Assembly (NCBI RefSeq): GCF_020194955.2
Contig: NZ_JAFCIY020000036.1
Coordinates: 1 to 64,000, forward strand
Origin: Desulfuromonas sp. CSMB_57
GTDB lineage: Bacteria; Desulfobacterota; Desulfuromonadia; Desulfuromonadales; Syntrophotaleaceae
DNA: 64,000 bases
Direction of reading: 5' to 3'
The position numbers and the translations under genes were made by a program. Of the stretch, positions 16,533 to 25,754 are shown piece after piece (the stretch's first letter is position 1; each line of letters starts with the position of its first letter). A model generated the notes under the pieces. It was not told the DNA's origin. It did no database searches and was given only the letters and a program-made list of their open reading frames with translations.

Positions 16533-17696
16533 TCAGATGAATTTGTAGGTCATGCGATCTTCCAGAATCACACTTTCCATAATCTGATTGTGCGGCTGGT
16601 AGGTACAGCGGGGACAGTCGCTCAGGTCGATGGCATCGAACAGGTCCCAGTGCCTGTCACTGCCCCAAAAATCCGCGATCTCCCTCACCGAGCCGCCCAC
16701 ACCGAAGGCTTCCAGCCGTTGGTCGCCGCGCCGATCACAGCAGAGTCCCAACCGAAACCGTTCTCTGGTTTCATCTCTCGGCGGCATCACCACGCAGGTC
16801 ATAAAAATGGCATGGCAATGGTTGAAACGATGGCAGGGATTGAGGTCGCCGGTGAACTTGTGGGTAATGCCATAGACACCAAAGGTTTCGTCCTCCAGGG
16901 GGCGGACAAGATCCAAGGCGGCCTGCAGACGGATATTCTCCTCGTTGCGAAACAGGTTTGGCGGACCGGATCTCAATTTATCCCAGGCAATCCCCGCCGG
17001 CCGCAAATGGAAATTTGCACACCCCAACTCCTTGGCCAGCCGCGCGGCGGGAACGATATCGTCCATGTTCTCCGGCGTCAGAAGGTATTTGTAGGAGACC
17101 CCGGAACCGGCGCCGGCCATCCCCAGACGGCAGCCGGGCCCGGCGGCATATGTGGTCAGTTGCCGGATATTGCCCAACACGGCCTCGAAACAATCCATCT
17201 GTTTCAGGCGCCGGTAGGTGAGGGCCGTACCCGCGTCCACCGAAACGCCGACCCAGGTGCATTTGGACAGAGGTTCCAGGTGCCGCTCCAGTTGGGTCCC
17301 GTTGGTGACCACCCCCACTTCAATCCCGTTGGCCACCACCCGGTCGATAAATGCCCCGATATCCGGATGCAACAGGGGCTCCCCCCCACCGGCGATACAG
17401 ACCGCCTCCACGCCGGCCGGCCAGTTCGGCGAACCCTGCCAGACTGGCAGGAAATCGGCCAGGGCCATCAGCGTATCCCGGCTGAGCATTCCGTTGTTTT
17501 CCTTCAGCAGATACCCGGCGTTGCACCAGTCACACTTGAGGTTGCAATGGTTGATAGGGTCGATGGTGACCAGGGCTGGTTGCGGAACAGGCCGGCCGCG
17601 CACAATATGACGCCAGCGATAGACTTGCGCCAGAAGCTTGTAGCTGTTGAAAGGGTTCCACTTTTTATCTGGCGACCACTCATTCAAAACGCACAC
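16533..17696 (-). CDS. radical SAM enzyme with SPASM-like cysteines
   Basis: A 387-residue radical SAM enzyme. Cys51, Cys55 and Cys58 (CNLKCDWC) bind the [4Fe-4S]-AdoMet cluster, and GGGEPLLHPDI is the AdoMet-binding glycine motif. The C-terminal third has several further cysteines (NPCHRFNHC, LCCDRRGD, DCPRC) arranged like an auxiliary SPASM/twitch cluster, as in enzymes that modify peptides or sugars. The start shown is GTG, but GGGGAGG lies too close to it; a TTG at 17687 has better spacing. It follows the 57-residue EF-hand peptide gene by 16 bases and precedes the glycosyltransferase by 12. A RiPP-maturase role is possible, as is tailoring of a glycan. Confidence 0.88.
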   Translation of the reverse strand: MCVLNEWSPDKKWNPFNSYKLLAQVYRWRHIVRGRPVPQPALVTIDPINHCNLKCDWCNAGYLLKENNGMLSRDTLMALADFLPVWQGSPNWPAGVEAVCIAGGGEPLLHPDIGAFIDRVVANGIEVGVVTNGTQLERHLEPLSKCTWVGVSVDAGTALTYRRLKQMDCFEAVLGNIRQLTTYAAGPGCRLGMAGAGSGVSYKYLLTPENMDDIVPAARLAKELGCANFHLRPAGIAWDKLRSGPPNLFRNEENIRLQAALDLVRPLEDETFGVYGITHKFTGDLNPCHRFNHCHAIFMTCVVMPPRDETRERFRLGLCCDRRGDQRLEAFGVGGSVREIADFWGSDRHWDLFDAIDLSDCPRCTYQPHNQIMESVILEDRMTYKFI

Positions 17697-17712
17697 CTCC
17701 CCTCAACAATGC

Positions 17713-17886
17713 TCAGATCCAGACCACCTGCCCGGCTAAGGTGAGCCCGCTGGCCGACATCTTCCCCACGGCGACTTCCACCGACGAAATCCCGCCGAAC
17801 CGGGTCGCGTGGAACAGTTCCTCCCTGGAGAGGCTGCCGTCCCCATCCGAGTCCAGCCTATGGGGCAGTTCAAAAAATTCGTTCAT
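17713..17886 (-). CDS. 57-residue peptide with one canonical EF-hand loop
   Basis: A short gene with a strong GGAGG site 4 bases before its ATG. Residues 12-23 (DSDGDGSLSREE) form a textbook calcium-binding EF-hand loop with acidic or polar ligands at positions 1, 3, 5, 9 and 12. The C-terminal half (residues 28-57) is Gly/Ser/Val-rich and ends VVWI. It is the first gene of the operon, 16 bases before the radical SAM gene. There is no signal peptide and no cysteine. A single EF-hand this small would normally have to pair with another hand or dimerise. The position makes it a candidate substrate or regulatory partner of the radical SAM enzyme, but that is inference only. Confidence 0.65.
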   Translation of the reverse strand: MNEFFELPHRLDSDGDGSLSREELFHATRFGGISSVEVAVGKMSASGLTLAGQVVWI

Positions 17887-18020
17887 TCAGCCTCCGGGGA
17901 CGGAAAAACCTGCAGATGGAGCCCTGGAAACATCGGCATTGAATTACCCATAGGGCATTATGCCTGTTTTCGGAAAAATTTTTCACGGAATTTTATTCGC
18001 CCCCCTTTCCCAATCAATCC

Positions 18021-18049
18021 TTGGCGATCCTTCCGGAGTCTGCTAGCAT
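18021..18049 (+). promoter_or_regulatory. probable sigma-70 promoter of the Na/Pi cotransporter gene
   Basis: TTGGCG (18021-18026), a 17-base spacer and TAGCAT (18044-18049) precede the SD site AAGGAGG by about 65 bases. The rest of the divergent region 17887-18129 holds no gene; it contains the palindrome GAAAAATTTTTC (17973-17984), which may serve the leftward EF-hand operon. Confidence 0.5.
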
Positions 18050-18129
18050 ACGGCGGTTTGTTTAGACCGAACCTTGCCGCAACCGAATGGGTTGCCGGCG
18101 GCCAAGCTTTATTGCAAGGAGGGTATCCG

Positions 18130-19803
18130 GTGTTCTTTCTCAAGATTCTGGCCCAGACCTTGGGCGGCCTGGGACTGTTCGTGGTCGGCATGAAGACCAT
18201 GACCGACGGCCTGCAGATGTCGGCCGGCCACCGCATCAAGAAAATCCTCTGCGCCCTGTCCTGCAACCGCGTGGTGGGATGCGCCACCGGCACCTTGGTG
18301 ACGGCCATGGTGCAGTCCTCCTCGGCCACCACGGTGATGCTCATCGGCTTCGTCAGCGCCGGGTTGTTGTCCCTGCAGCAGGCGGTCGGCGTCATCCTGG
18401 GCGCCAACGTCGGCACCACCATGACTTCCCAGCTCATCGCCTTCAAGCTGTCGAGCCTGTCCCTGCCAGCCATCGCCCTGGGCGTATGTCTAAAATTTTT
18501 CGCCCGACGAAAAAAACTCAACTATGTCGGCGAGGTCATTTTCGGTTTCGGCATGCTGTTTCTCGGCATGGAAACCATGAAGGACGGTCTGGCGCCGCTG
18601 CGCTCCGACCCCACCTTCCTGTCCTATTTCACCCGTTTCGATCCGAGCACCGCCGGCGGCTTGCTGCTGTGCGTGGTCACCGGCGCCCTGTTGACCGTCG
18701 CCGTCCAGTCCTCCTCGGCCACCGTCGGCCTGACCATGACCCTGGCCGCCCAGGGGCTGCTGTCCTTTCCCGCCGCCATGGCCCTGGTGCTGGGTGAAAA
18801 TATCGGCACCACCATCACCGCCGAACTGGCGACCCTCGGCACCCGCAACGTCGATGCTCATCGGGCGGCTCGCGCCCATACCCTGTTCAATGTCATCGGC
18901 GTGGCCGTGATGGTGGCCATCTTCCCCTATTTTGTCGGCTTCGTGGAAACGGTCACACGCTGGTCCGGCGTCGGGGCGGTCGGCACCGTGGTCAACAACG
19001 AGGCCATCCACGTGGCCCGTTACATCGCCAACGGTCACACCCTGTTCAACCTGACCAACGCCCTGCTGTTTCTGGTCTTCCTGCCCCTGCTGGTGAGAAT
19101 GGCGGTAGCCATCTCCCCCCGTCAGGCGGAAGCAAAAACCCTGCCCCAGGTGCCCGACTTCAACGACTTCTTCGACCAGTCCCCCATCGCCGCCCTGACC
19201 CAGGTACGCACCGAAATCATCCGCATGGCCCAAGCCGCCCGCCAAACCCTGGAACAGGTGGTGCCGAGCATCAAAAGTCGCGATCCGGAAGCTCTGGCCA
19301 GTTTCAAAATCCAGGAAGAGCACCTTGATGAAACCCGCAAGGAAATCACCCGTTATCTGATTCGCATCTACCAACTGGAGATCAACGAAGAAGCGGCCCT
19401 GGAAATCCATGGCTTTTTCCGCATGGCCAACAATATCGAAAAGATCGGCGACGCAGTGGAAAGTCTGGCACGTCTGGCGGAGCAGATGTTCGAACACAAA
19501 CTGGTGTTTTCCGCCCAATCGATTCAGGATCTGGAAAAAATGACGGCGAGGATCATCGCTTTTCTCGACTTGGTGATTCAGGGGATGAAGAACCCCGAGG
19601 AAGATTTCATGCAGCAGGCCCTGAAGCTGGAGACGAGCATCAACCTGCTCTACGGCAGCATGCGCACGGAAAAAATCCACCGTTTGCAGCAACAGGGCTG
19701 TGCCATCGAGCCGGGGCTGTGGTATATCGACATCATGGCTTACCTGGAACGCATCGGCGGCTACTGTTTCAACATCGCCCAGGCCGTGACCGGCAACAAG
19801 TAG
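18130..19803 (+). CDS. Na+/phosphate cotransporter family protein with PhoU domain (NptA/YjbB type)
   Basis: A 557-residue membrane protein. The duplicated transport core has two copies of the family signature QSSSAT (in MVQSSSATTVML and VQSSSATVGLT) and two GANVGTT/GENIGTT motifs, with eight or so membrane segments in residues 1-335. The cytoplasmic tail from about 370 contains a PhoU-like helical bundle (KSRDPEALASFKIQEEHLDE; MANNIEKIGDAVESLARL). Family members move phosphate with sodium; bacterial YjbB mainly exports phosphate. The GTG start at 18130 is chosen for a perfect AAGGAGG 7 bases upstream; the frame is open for 107 codons before it without start signals. It is followed 66 bases later by a Crp/Fnr regulator that may be cotranscribed. 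Confidence 0.9.
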   Translation: MFFLKILAQTLGGLGLFVVGMKTMTDGLQMSAGHRIKKILCALSCNRVVGCATGTLVTAMVQSSSATTVMLIGFVSAGLLSLQQAVGVILGANVGTTMTSQLIAFKLSSLSLPAIALGVCLKFFARRKKLNYVGEVIFGFGMLFLGMETMKDGLAPLRSDPTFLSYFTRFDPSTAGGLLLCVVTGALLTVAVQSSSATVGLTMTLAAQGLLSFPAAMALVLGENIGTTITAELATLGTRNVDAHRAARAHTLFNVIGVAVMVAIFPYFVGFVETVTRWSGVGAVGTVVNNEAIHVARYIANGHTLFNLTNALLFLVFLPLLVRMAVAISPRQAEAKTLPQVPDFNDFFDQSPIAALTQVRTEIIRMAQAARQTLEQVVPSIKSRDPEALASFKIQEEHLDETRKEITRYLIRIYQLEINEEAALEIHGFFRMANNIEKIGDAVESLARLAEQMFEHKLVFSAQSIQDLEKMTARIIAFLDLVIQGMKNPEEDFMQQALKLETSINLLYGSMRTEKIHRLQQQGCAIEPGLWYIDIMAYLERIGGYCFNIAQAVTGNK

Positions 19804-19869
19804 CCAAACCCTCCACCCGGCGTGGCGGGCTTTTCATTCGGCCCGCCGGACCCGCGCGAAAGGCTCTCT

Positions 19870-20535
19870 ATGGATCGCGGCAAAGTCATCGAGTTGTTCC
19901 TGCAGCGTTTTTTCGGTAAGACCGATGCGGATCTGCATGCCCTTATCGACAGCATCAGCGTATTACAGAAGCGGGGGCGGAAAGAGGTCCTGTTCCTGGA
20001 GGGCGAGGAAGGTGCCGCGGTCCATTTCCTGGCTGCCGGCCGGGTCAAACTGTACCGCGCCAACGACGAGGGCAAGGAGGCGGTGATCCGCTTCGTGCAG
20101 CCGGGGGAGTTTTTCGCCGAGGTGCTTCTCGATCTGCGCAAACGCTATCCGGTGAGCGCCGTGGCTCTGGAAGACTGTCAGCTGCTGCTCATCGACGTGC
20201 AGCAGCTGTTTGCCCGCCTGCAGCAAACCCCGGGGCTCGCCATGCAGCTGATCAGCATTCTCTCCCAGCGGCTCAGCTACCTGTTGGGTCGCGTCGAACA
20301 GCTGGCCATCGCCGACATTCGCCAACGCTTCATCAGCTATTTGCGGGTTCTGAATGAGAAGCACCATACCGGCGTGGTGTTTCTGCCGGCGCCCAAACGG
20401 GAAATCGCCCTGCTGCTCGGCACCACCCCGGAAACCTTTTCCCGCCTGCTGAAAAAACTCTCCGAAGAGGAAGTCATCCGGGCCAGCGGCAAAACCATTC
20501 AACTGCTGCCGGCCTTCGATGCTTTGGAGAACTGA
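19870..20535 (+). CDS. Crp/Fnr-family transcriptional regulator
   Basis: A 221-residue regulator. Residues about 20-130 form the cyclic-nucleotide-binding-like beta roll (VHFLAAGRVKLYRANDEGKEAVIRFVQPGEFF). A dimerisation helix follows, then a winged helix-turn-helix near the C-terminus (KREIALLLGTTPETFSRLLKKL). The N-terminus lacks the cysteine cluster of Fnr, so it is not an oxygen-sensing [4Fe-4S] type, and the ligand is unknown. The ATG at 19870 has an AAAGG site; the frame opens 16 codons earlier without one. It lies downstream of the phosphate transporter on the same strand and ends 2 bases before the convergent amidotransferase gene. Confidence 0.88.
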   Translation: MDRGKVIELFLQRFFGKTDADLHALIDSISVLQKRGRKEVLFLEGEEGAAVHFLAAGRVKLYRANDEGKEAVIRFVQPGEFFAEVLLDLRKRYPVSAVALEDCQLLLIDVQQLFARLQQTPGLAMQLISILSQRLSYLLGRVEQLAIADIRQRFISYLRVLNEKHHTGVVFLPAPKREIALLLGTTPETFSRLLKKLSEEEVIRASGKTIQLLPAFDALEN

Positions 20536-20537
20536 CG

Positions 20538-21257
20538 TCAGAAGCGTTCGGCGACGAGCCGGGCGAACCGCTTCAGCAAGCCGGCACTGACCGGCGTCTC
20601 GAGGACACCGGCCAGGAGAGCGGCCGGATCGCGAGCGGCCCCGCGCAGAGTTGCCGCTTCCGTGGCGATGTAGAGACGCATGACCGCGGCATCGAATTCA
20701 GGATGAAACTGTACCCCCCAGGCACTTTCGCCATAGGCGAAGGCGTGATGGGGCTCGAAATTGTTGCCGGCCAGCAGACGGGCGCCGGGCGGCAGGGTTC
20801 GTACCGTCTGAAAATGGAAAGCCTGGGCCCTGAAGTATGGCGGCAGGTCGGCGAACAGGGCATCGGTGCGGGCGGCCGGATGGCTCTGCACGGTGACCGT
20901 GCCCACCTCCGGCCCGGCGGGATGGAAACCGACCTCGCCGCCCAGGGCATGGGCCAGCAACTGGTGACCGAAACAGATGCCCAGCACCGGAATGCCGCCG
21001 GCCACCGCCCCGGCCAGCCAGTCCGCCAACCGCTCGCTCCAAGGCTCCCGCGTCGTCACCATGGCATGGGAACCGGTAATCACCACCCCGTCCAAACTGT
21101 CCATGTCGGGCAACCGGCCACCGTCCCAGGCCGGTACCAGCCGACAATCTCCCTCGCCGACCTCCAGGCCGTTCGCCACCCATTGCCCAAAGTCTCCCCG
21201 CCGGTGAGCCAGCCAGGGGTAGGTGCGCCCCGCTTCCATGATTGTGATCCGGGCCAT
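20538..21257 (-). CDS. class I glutamine amidotransferase (GMP-synthase-like)
   Basis: A 239-residue stand-alone class I glutamine amidotransferase. The nucleophile elbow GICFGHQ places the catalytic Cys at 95; QFHPEF gives His185 and Glu187 of the triad. The oxyanion motif is VVITGSHAM. Such free-standing proteins are usually annotated from GMP synthase similarity but act on other substrates, for example gamma-glutamyl hydrolysis. The start at 21257 is chosen for GGAGG 4 bases upstream; the open frame extends 29 codons further without a site. The next gene in the same direction starts 381 bases upstream of its own stop boundary, so it may be transcribed alone. Confidence 0.85.
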   Translation of the reverse strand: MARITIMEAGRTYPWLAHRRGDFGQWVANGLEVGEGDCRLVPAWDGGRLPDMDSLDGVVITGSHAMVTTREPWSERLADWLAGAVAGGIPVLGICFGHQLLAHALGGEVGFHPAGPEVGTVTVQSHPAARTDALFADLPPYFRAQAFHFQTVRTLPPGARLLAGNNFEPHHAFAYGESAWGVQFHPEFDAAVMRLYIATEAATLRGAARDPAALLAGVLETPVSAGLLKRFARLVAERF

Positions 21258-21495
21258 GCCGCCTCCCTTCCGATTATCCATTGTCCATGGATAACCGAGG
21301 TGCAAGCAACGCACCAGACCGGATACGGCCGAAGCCTGCCCCATGCACTCGCAAAAAATCCGTCAAACCCCTAAAGATGACAAGGAATTCCCGTGTCGAC
21401 GCATGTCGCACCGCATACGGTCCGATTTCCGCCTCTGCCCAACCTGCTTAATTTTTCACCCGCAATTCCGCAACCACGGGATTTTTTGGGCAGCC

Positions 21496-22638
21496 TCACA
21501 GCACCCCGTCGCGGGCCGCCAGAAAGGCCCGTACCACCCGCCAGAGACGCCAGCGATCCGGCAGACCGGGTTCGATGTCCACATGCTGCAGTCCATGCAC
21601 CAGAAACAATTGCACCCGGTCCTCGGGCAAAGCCCCGGCCAGGGCAAGGCTTTCGCTGAAGGGGATCATGGGATCCTCATAGCCGTGCAAGAGCAGCACC
21701 TGGGCCCTCAAGCGGGACATATCACGGCCGGCCAGGTTGAGGGCGGTCATTTCCTCGAGAATCTCTTCCGGCAGTGCGGCCAAAAGCGGTGCAACGCGCC
21801 CGGGATCGGTGTTGGTGACAAAGTTCCAGATAGCCAGACCGGCCGGTGTCAGTTCGGCCAACAGGTCGTCGACGGGGGCATCGGCATCCGCCTGGCGTCG
21901 CTCCCCCAACCTGGCAACCAGGGTCCTATCCCGCGGGTCGGACATATGTTCGGCATTGGTGATTAGAAAAGCCCAGCGACCGTAAGCCTCCGGTTTTCGA
22001 TAGCGCTCCTCGTCGGCTACCCGATAAAACCCGGTGGTCAGGAATTTCAAAACCCGCCGCAGGTCATGGTAGCCGCCGACCGCCAGAATGAACCGCACCC
22101 GCTCGCGGATGGGCTCCTCGAGGGCGGCCAGCAGGGCCGGTCCGGCGGCATAACTGAAGGCGACCAGCCCGGCCCGGCCGGCCGGCGATAATTCCGGCTG
22201 TTCGCTCAACCAGGAAAATGCGTCGGCCACCTCGATGATGTTGTCCGGCGACACCCGCAGGCGCCGCAGTTCGGCCAGATCCGGCACCAACACGGCAAAG
22301 CGGGCCCGTGCCAAGGTGGTGGCGAAGGCCACCAGTCGGGGGTCATCCTTGCCCCCTTCGGCCAGACCAGGCACCAGGACCACGCCGGCACGCACCGCCG
22401 CCGGCAGATAGAGATCACCGTTGTAGGCCCGCCCTTCGACGGCAAACTCGATGGTCCGACGCTGCGGCGGGGCGGTGCGCCTTTGCAGGCGGCTGTCCCC
22501 TCCGGCGGCGGCAATATCCGCCAGCACCAGCAGGGCTTCATAGCCGCGGCCGGGAGCACAGGCGACCACCGCTGCGACCAACAGCAGGACCGCCATGGCC
22601 TTGATCCGTAACCGGCCGGTAGTCTTGCGCCGCCTCAT
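21496..22638 (-). CDS. alpha/beta-hydrolase-like lipoprotein
   Basis: A 380-residue protein. It begins with a basic stretch, a hydrophobic segment and a lipobox-like VVAC (Cys27), so it is probably a lipoprotein. The body is an alpha/beta hydrolase: LYLPAAVRAGVVLVPGLAEGGKDDPR resembles the oxyanion strand in two steps, AFSYAAG stands where GxSxG is expected (the first Gly is Ala), LLLHGYEDPMIPF supplies the acidic residue, and HGLQHVD the histidine. The substrate is unknown. The start at 22638 has GGGAGGA 5 bases upstream; earlier in-frame codons lack a site. It lies between the amidotransferase and the endonuclease III-like gene, all leftward, with gaps large enough for separate promoters. 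Confidence 0.75.
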   Translation of the reverse strand: MRRRKTTGRLRIKAMAVLLLVAAVVACAPGRGYEALLVLADIAAAGGDSRLQRRTAPPQRRTIEFAVEGRAYNGDLYLPAAVRAGVVLVPGLAEGGKDDPRLVAFATTLARARFAVLVPDLAELRRLRVSPDNIIEVADAFSWLSEQPELSPAGRAGLVAFSYAAGPALLAALEEPIRERVRFILAVGGYHDLRRVLKFLTTGFYRVADEERYRKPEAYGRWAFLITNAEHMSDPRDRTLVARLGERRQADADAPVDDLLAELTPAGLAIWNFVTNTDPGRVAPLLAALPEEILEEMTALNLAGRDMSRLRAQVLLLHGYEDPMIPFSESLALAGALPEDRVQLFLVHGLQHVDIEPGLPDRWRLWRVVRAFLAARDGVL

Positions 22639-22774
22639 CGGTTCCTCCCGTACGCGTGTCAGCAATCTGCCTGCACCTGAGCAGTCCGAAGCGGAGTCCT
22701 TCCTCAAGTTTAGCCTTTGAAGAGCCGTTGACAATCCGGCAGACCATCAGGAACGGGTATGAGGTGAAAAACGC

Positions 22775-23431
22775 TCAGAGATAGCGGGGGCAGTCGACGC
22801 GGAGGGGGCAGGTATCGCAGAGGGGCCGTTTGCGGCAGAACTGCTTGCAATGCTCGACGATCAGGGCATGGTATTCGTTGAACAGGTCAGCATCGGCGGG
22901 CAACCGGCTCATGAACAGATGGCGAATCTCCGCATAGCTCTCGCCGCCGGTCAGCAGCCCCAAGCGCCCCAGCAACCGCCGGGTATAGGCGTCGATCACG
23001 AAAGAGGGCCGGCCGCCGGCATAGAGCAGGATGGAATCGGCGGTTTCCGGACCCACTCCCTTGAGGGTCAGCAATTCGGCCCGTACCGCCTCCAAGGTGC
23101 CATCGAGGAGCGTCGCAAGACTTCCGCCATGCCGCTCCACCAGATAACGGGCGAACAATTGCAGACGCTCGGCCTTCTGACGAAAGAATCCTGCCGGACG
23201 AATCAAGGCTTCGAGCTGACCGAGCGGCAGTTGCAGAAGAGCTTCGGGGGTTAGAGAAATGGTCGCCTTCAGCGCGGCGATGGCCTGCTCGACATTGCGC
23301 CAGGCGGTGTTCTGGGTCAGGATGGCGCCGAGGACCACTTCCCAGGGACTGTCGGCCGGCCACCAGTGCAGTGGCCCGTAATATCCGGCCAAGGACCGGA
23401 AAAGTCGTTCGATACCCTGTTGTACTACCAT
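22775..23431 (-). CDS. endonuclease III domain protein (HhH-GPD DNA glycosylase)
   Basis: A 218-residue base-excision glycosylase. The helix-hairpin-helix LKGVGPETAD (123-132) and the catalytic Asp147 (SFVIDAYTRR) are present. The C-terminal [4Fe-4S] loop uses Cys199, Cys205, Cys208 and Cys214. The Lys of true Nth (LPGVGRKTA) is replaced by Glu, so beta-lyase activity is doubtful and the enzyme is probably monofunctional. It is a member of the endonuclease III-like group often annotated simply as that. The ATG at 23431 has AAGGA 7 bases upstream. It follows comF by 11 bases and is likely cotranscribed with gpmI and comF. Confidence 0.88.
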   Translation of the reverse strand: MVVQQGIERLFRSLAGYYGPLHWWPADSPWEVVLGAILTQNTAWRNVEQAIAALKATISLTPEALLQLPLGQLEALIRPAGFFRQKAERLQLFARYLVERHGGSLATLLDGTLEAVRAELLTLKGVGPETADSILLYAGGRPSFVIDAYTRRLLGRLGLLTGGESYAEIRHLFMSRLPADADLFNEYHALIVEHCKQFCRKRPLCDTCPLRVDCPRYL

Positions 23432-23442
23432 GGGCGAGTCCT

Positions 23443-24210
23443 TCAACGCAGGCGGCGGGCCCGCCCCAGCACCGCCACGGCCACGGCTTCGGCGCCGCCC
23501 TGCAGCAGGGTGGCGGCACACTCCCGGGCGGTAGCGCCGGTGGTCAGCACATCGTCGATGAGCAGCACTCGGGCCCCGTCGAGGGGTTGCCGCACGACAA
23601 AGGCGCCCCGCAGATTGCGGCGACGTTCCTCGGCCGAAAGCCCCTGTTGAGAAGGCGTCGCCCGGGTTCGTTCCAGCAACCGGGCCGCCACCGGGCGATG
23701 CCATCGTCGTCCCAGAGTCCGGGCCAGCAACAGCGATTGGTTGTAGGTGCGTTGCCGCAGGCGTTCCCGGTGCAACGGCACGGGTACCAGCACCGCGGGC
23801 GCAAACTCGGTCACCGCCGCCCGCAAGCGTTCCGCCAGCAGAGTCCCCAGACAACGGTCCAGGCCGACGGCCTCCTGGTATTTGAACCGCTGCACGGCCA
23901 GGCGGAGCAGATCTTCGTAGCAACCGAGACTGCGGCACCAGGTGAAAGGCGGAGGCTGACGCAGGCAGACTTCGCAGAGATGGTCGCTGCCACCTTCGGT
24001 CAGAAAAGGTTCTTCGCAGAGGGGACAACGGGGTGATGGGATGGGGGAGATTGCCGTACGACAGGCAGGGCAGGCGGGAGGTACCGGCCGTTCGCTGAGA
24101 ACCTGGCCGCACAGGGGGCAGGCCGGCGGCAGCCACCAGTCGAGGAAGCCGCGCAGTTCCCCTTGGAGGGCCGCCATCCAGCCTCGCCATCCGGCGCCCG
24201 GCGCCGTCAT
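23443..24210 (-). CDS. comF: ComF family amidophosphoribosyltransferase-like protein
   Basis: A 255-residue ComF protein. The N-terminal zinc-binding part has four CxxC-type pairs (CPLCG, CPAC, CPLC, CEVC). The C-terminal half is a phosphoribosyltransferase domain with the PRPP motif VLLIDDVLTTGATA and the family segment YNQSLLLARTL. ComF/GntX proteins support DNA uptake or use of DNA as nutrient; the exact step is not known. It overlaps the gpmI stop as TGATG at 24210, so it is translationally coupled to gpmI, an arrangement seen in related bacteria. Confidence 0.9.
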   Translation of the reverse strand: MTAPGAGWRGWMAALQGELRGFLDWWLPPACPLCGQVLSERPVPPACPACRTAISPIPSPRCPLCEEPFLTEGGSDHLCEVCLRQPPPFTWCRSLGCYEDLLRLAVQRFKYQEAVGLDRCLGTLLAERLRAAVTEFAPAVLVPVPLHRERLRQRTYNQSLLLARTLGRRWHRPVAARLLERTRATPSQQGLSAEERRRNLRGAFVVRQPLDGARVLLIDDVLTTGATARECAATLLQGGAEAVAVAVLGRARRLR

Positions 24211-25754
24211 CAGGCTTCGATCAGGCTGCGTCCGGTCATCTCGGCCGGCGCCGGCAGATCCATCAACTCCAGGATGGTGGGGGCCAAATCGGCCAGTCGG
24301 CCCGACCGCAGGACCGCCTCGCGCCGGGTCGGATCGACCAGGATCAACGGCACCGGGTTGGAAGTATGGGCGGTATGGGGCGCGCCCTGGGCATCGACCA
24401 TCTGTTCGCAATTGCCGTGATCGGCCGTGATCAGCAGACAGCCGCCGGCGGCCAATATCGCATCCGCCACCTGCCCGGTGCAGGCATCGACGGTTTCCAT
24501 GGCCCGCACCGCCGCCGCCTCGACCCCCGTATGACCAACCATGTCGGGGTTGGCGAAATTCAGTATGATCAGATCGTATTCGCCCGATTCCACCCGACGC
24601 ACTAGTTCAGCGGCCACCTCGGGGGCACTCATCTCCGGTTTGAGATCATAGGTCGCCACCTCGCGCGGCGAAGGAATCAGGACCCGATCCTCGTTGGCGA
24701 AAGGCGCTTCCCGGCCACCGTTGAAAAAGAAGGTGACGTGGGCATATTTCTCGGTTTCGGCGATGCGCAATTGCCGGCGCCCGGCTGCGGCCACGACCTC
24801 GCCGAGAATGTTGGGATAGGTCTCGGGGGGAAAAGCCACGGGCAGTTCGAAGGTGGCGTCGTATTCCGTCAGGCAGACGAAGCCGGCCAGTTGCGGCTTT
24901 CGCTGCCGGTCAAAGCCGGGAAACGCGGTTTCGGTGAGGGCCCGCGTGATCTCCCGTGCCCGGTCGGCGCGGAAGTTGAAGAAGATGATGCCGTCGTCAT
25001 CCCCGATGAGGCCGCCCTCCGATCCGGCCCCCACCCGGCAAGGTTCGACAAACTCGTCCGTCTGGCCGGCCTGGTAGGCTGCGGTGATGGCCGCGGCGCT
25101 GTCGGGAAATTGCGGTCCGGCCCCCTGCACCATGGCGGCATAGGCCCGTTTCACCCGTTCCCAGCGGTTGTCGCGATCCATGGCCCAGTAGCGCCCCATG
25201 ACCGTCACCACCCGCCCCAGGCCCTGTCGCGCCAGTTCCCGTTCCAGGTCGGCCAGGTAGCCGGCACCGCTCTGCGGCGGGGTATCGCGGCCATCCAGAA
25301 AAGCATGGATGCACAACTCCCCGATGCCTTGCTGCCGGGCCATCTCCACCAGGGCGAAGACGTGGCTGAGATGGGAATGCACCCCGCCGTCGGACAGCAG
25401 TCCCATCAGATGCAATGTGCCCTGCCGCCGACGCACCTTGTCCATGACTTCGACCAGAACCGGATTGCGAAAAAAATCCCCCTCTTCGATGCTGCGACCG
25501 ATGCGGGTCAAATCCTGGTATACGATGCGCCCGGCCCCGATGTTGAGATGGCCGACCTCGGAGTTGCCCATCTGGCCGTCGGGCAGGCCGACATCGAGGC
25601 CGGAGGCCCGCAAACGGGTGTGGGGCCAGTCCTGCAGCAGGCCATCCAGGCGCGGGGTACGGGCCAGACAGACGGCGTTATGCGAACAGGAGGGATTGAT
25701 GCCCCACCCATCGAGGATGACCAGAGCAACAGGTCGCGGTACCTGGCTGGTCAT
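24210..25754 (-). CDS. gpmI: 2,3-bisphosphoglycerate-independent phosphoglycerate mutase
   Basis: A 514-residue alkaline-phosphatase-superfamily enzyme that interconverts 3- and 2-phosphoglycerate in glycolysis and gluconeogenesis. It has the first metal site LVILDGWG (Asp15), the nucleophile Ser65 in [37 protein letters not shown] and [11 protein letters not shown], in the family order and usual length. The start at 25754 overlaps the upstream gene by 4 bases (ATGA). It lies in a leftward operon with the LapA/LapB-like gene before it and comF after it. Confidence 0.97.
   Translation of the reverse strand: MTSQVPRPVALVILDGWGINPSCSHNAVCLARTPRLDGLLQDWPHTRLRASGLDVGLPDGQMGNSEVGHLNIGAGRIVYQDLTRIGRSIEEGDFFRNPVLVEVMDKVRRRQGTLHLMGLLSDGGVHSHLSHVFALVEMARQQGIGELCIHAFLDGRDTPPQSGAGYLADLERELARQGLGRVVTVMGRYWAMDRDNRWERVKRAYAAMVQGAGPQFPDSAAAITAAYQAGQTDEFVEPCRVGAGSEGGLIGDDDGIIFFNFRADRAREITRALTETAFPGFDRQRKPQLAGFVCLTEYDATFELPVAFPPETYPNILGEVVAAAGRRQLRIAETEKYAHVTFFFNGGREAPFANEDRVLIPSPREVATYDLKPEMSAPEVAAELVRRVESGEYDLIILNFANPDMVGHTGVEAAAVRAMETVDACTGQVADAILAAGGCLLITADHGNCEQMVDAQGAPHTAHTSNPVPLILVDPTRREAVLRSGRLADLAPTILELMDLPAPAEMTGRSLIEA

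Noticed and set aside
18490-19692. 400-codon minus-strand open frame
   Set aside because: Antisense to the Na/Pi cotransporter, which has clear QSSSAT motifs; the predicted protein is Gly/Asp/His-rich without fold signals.
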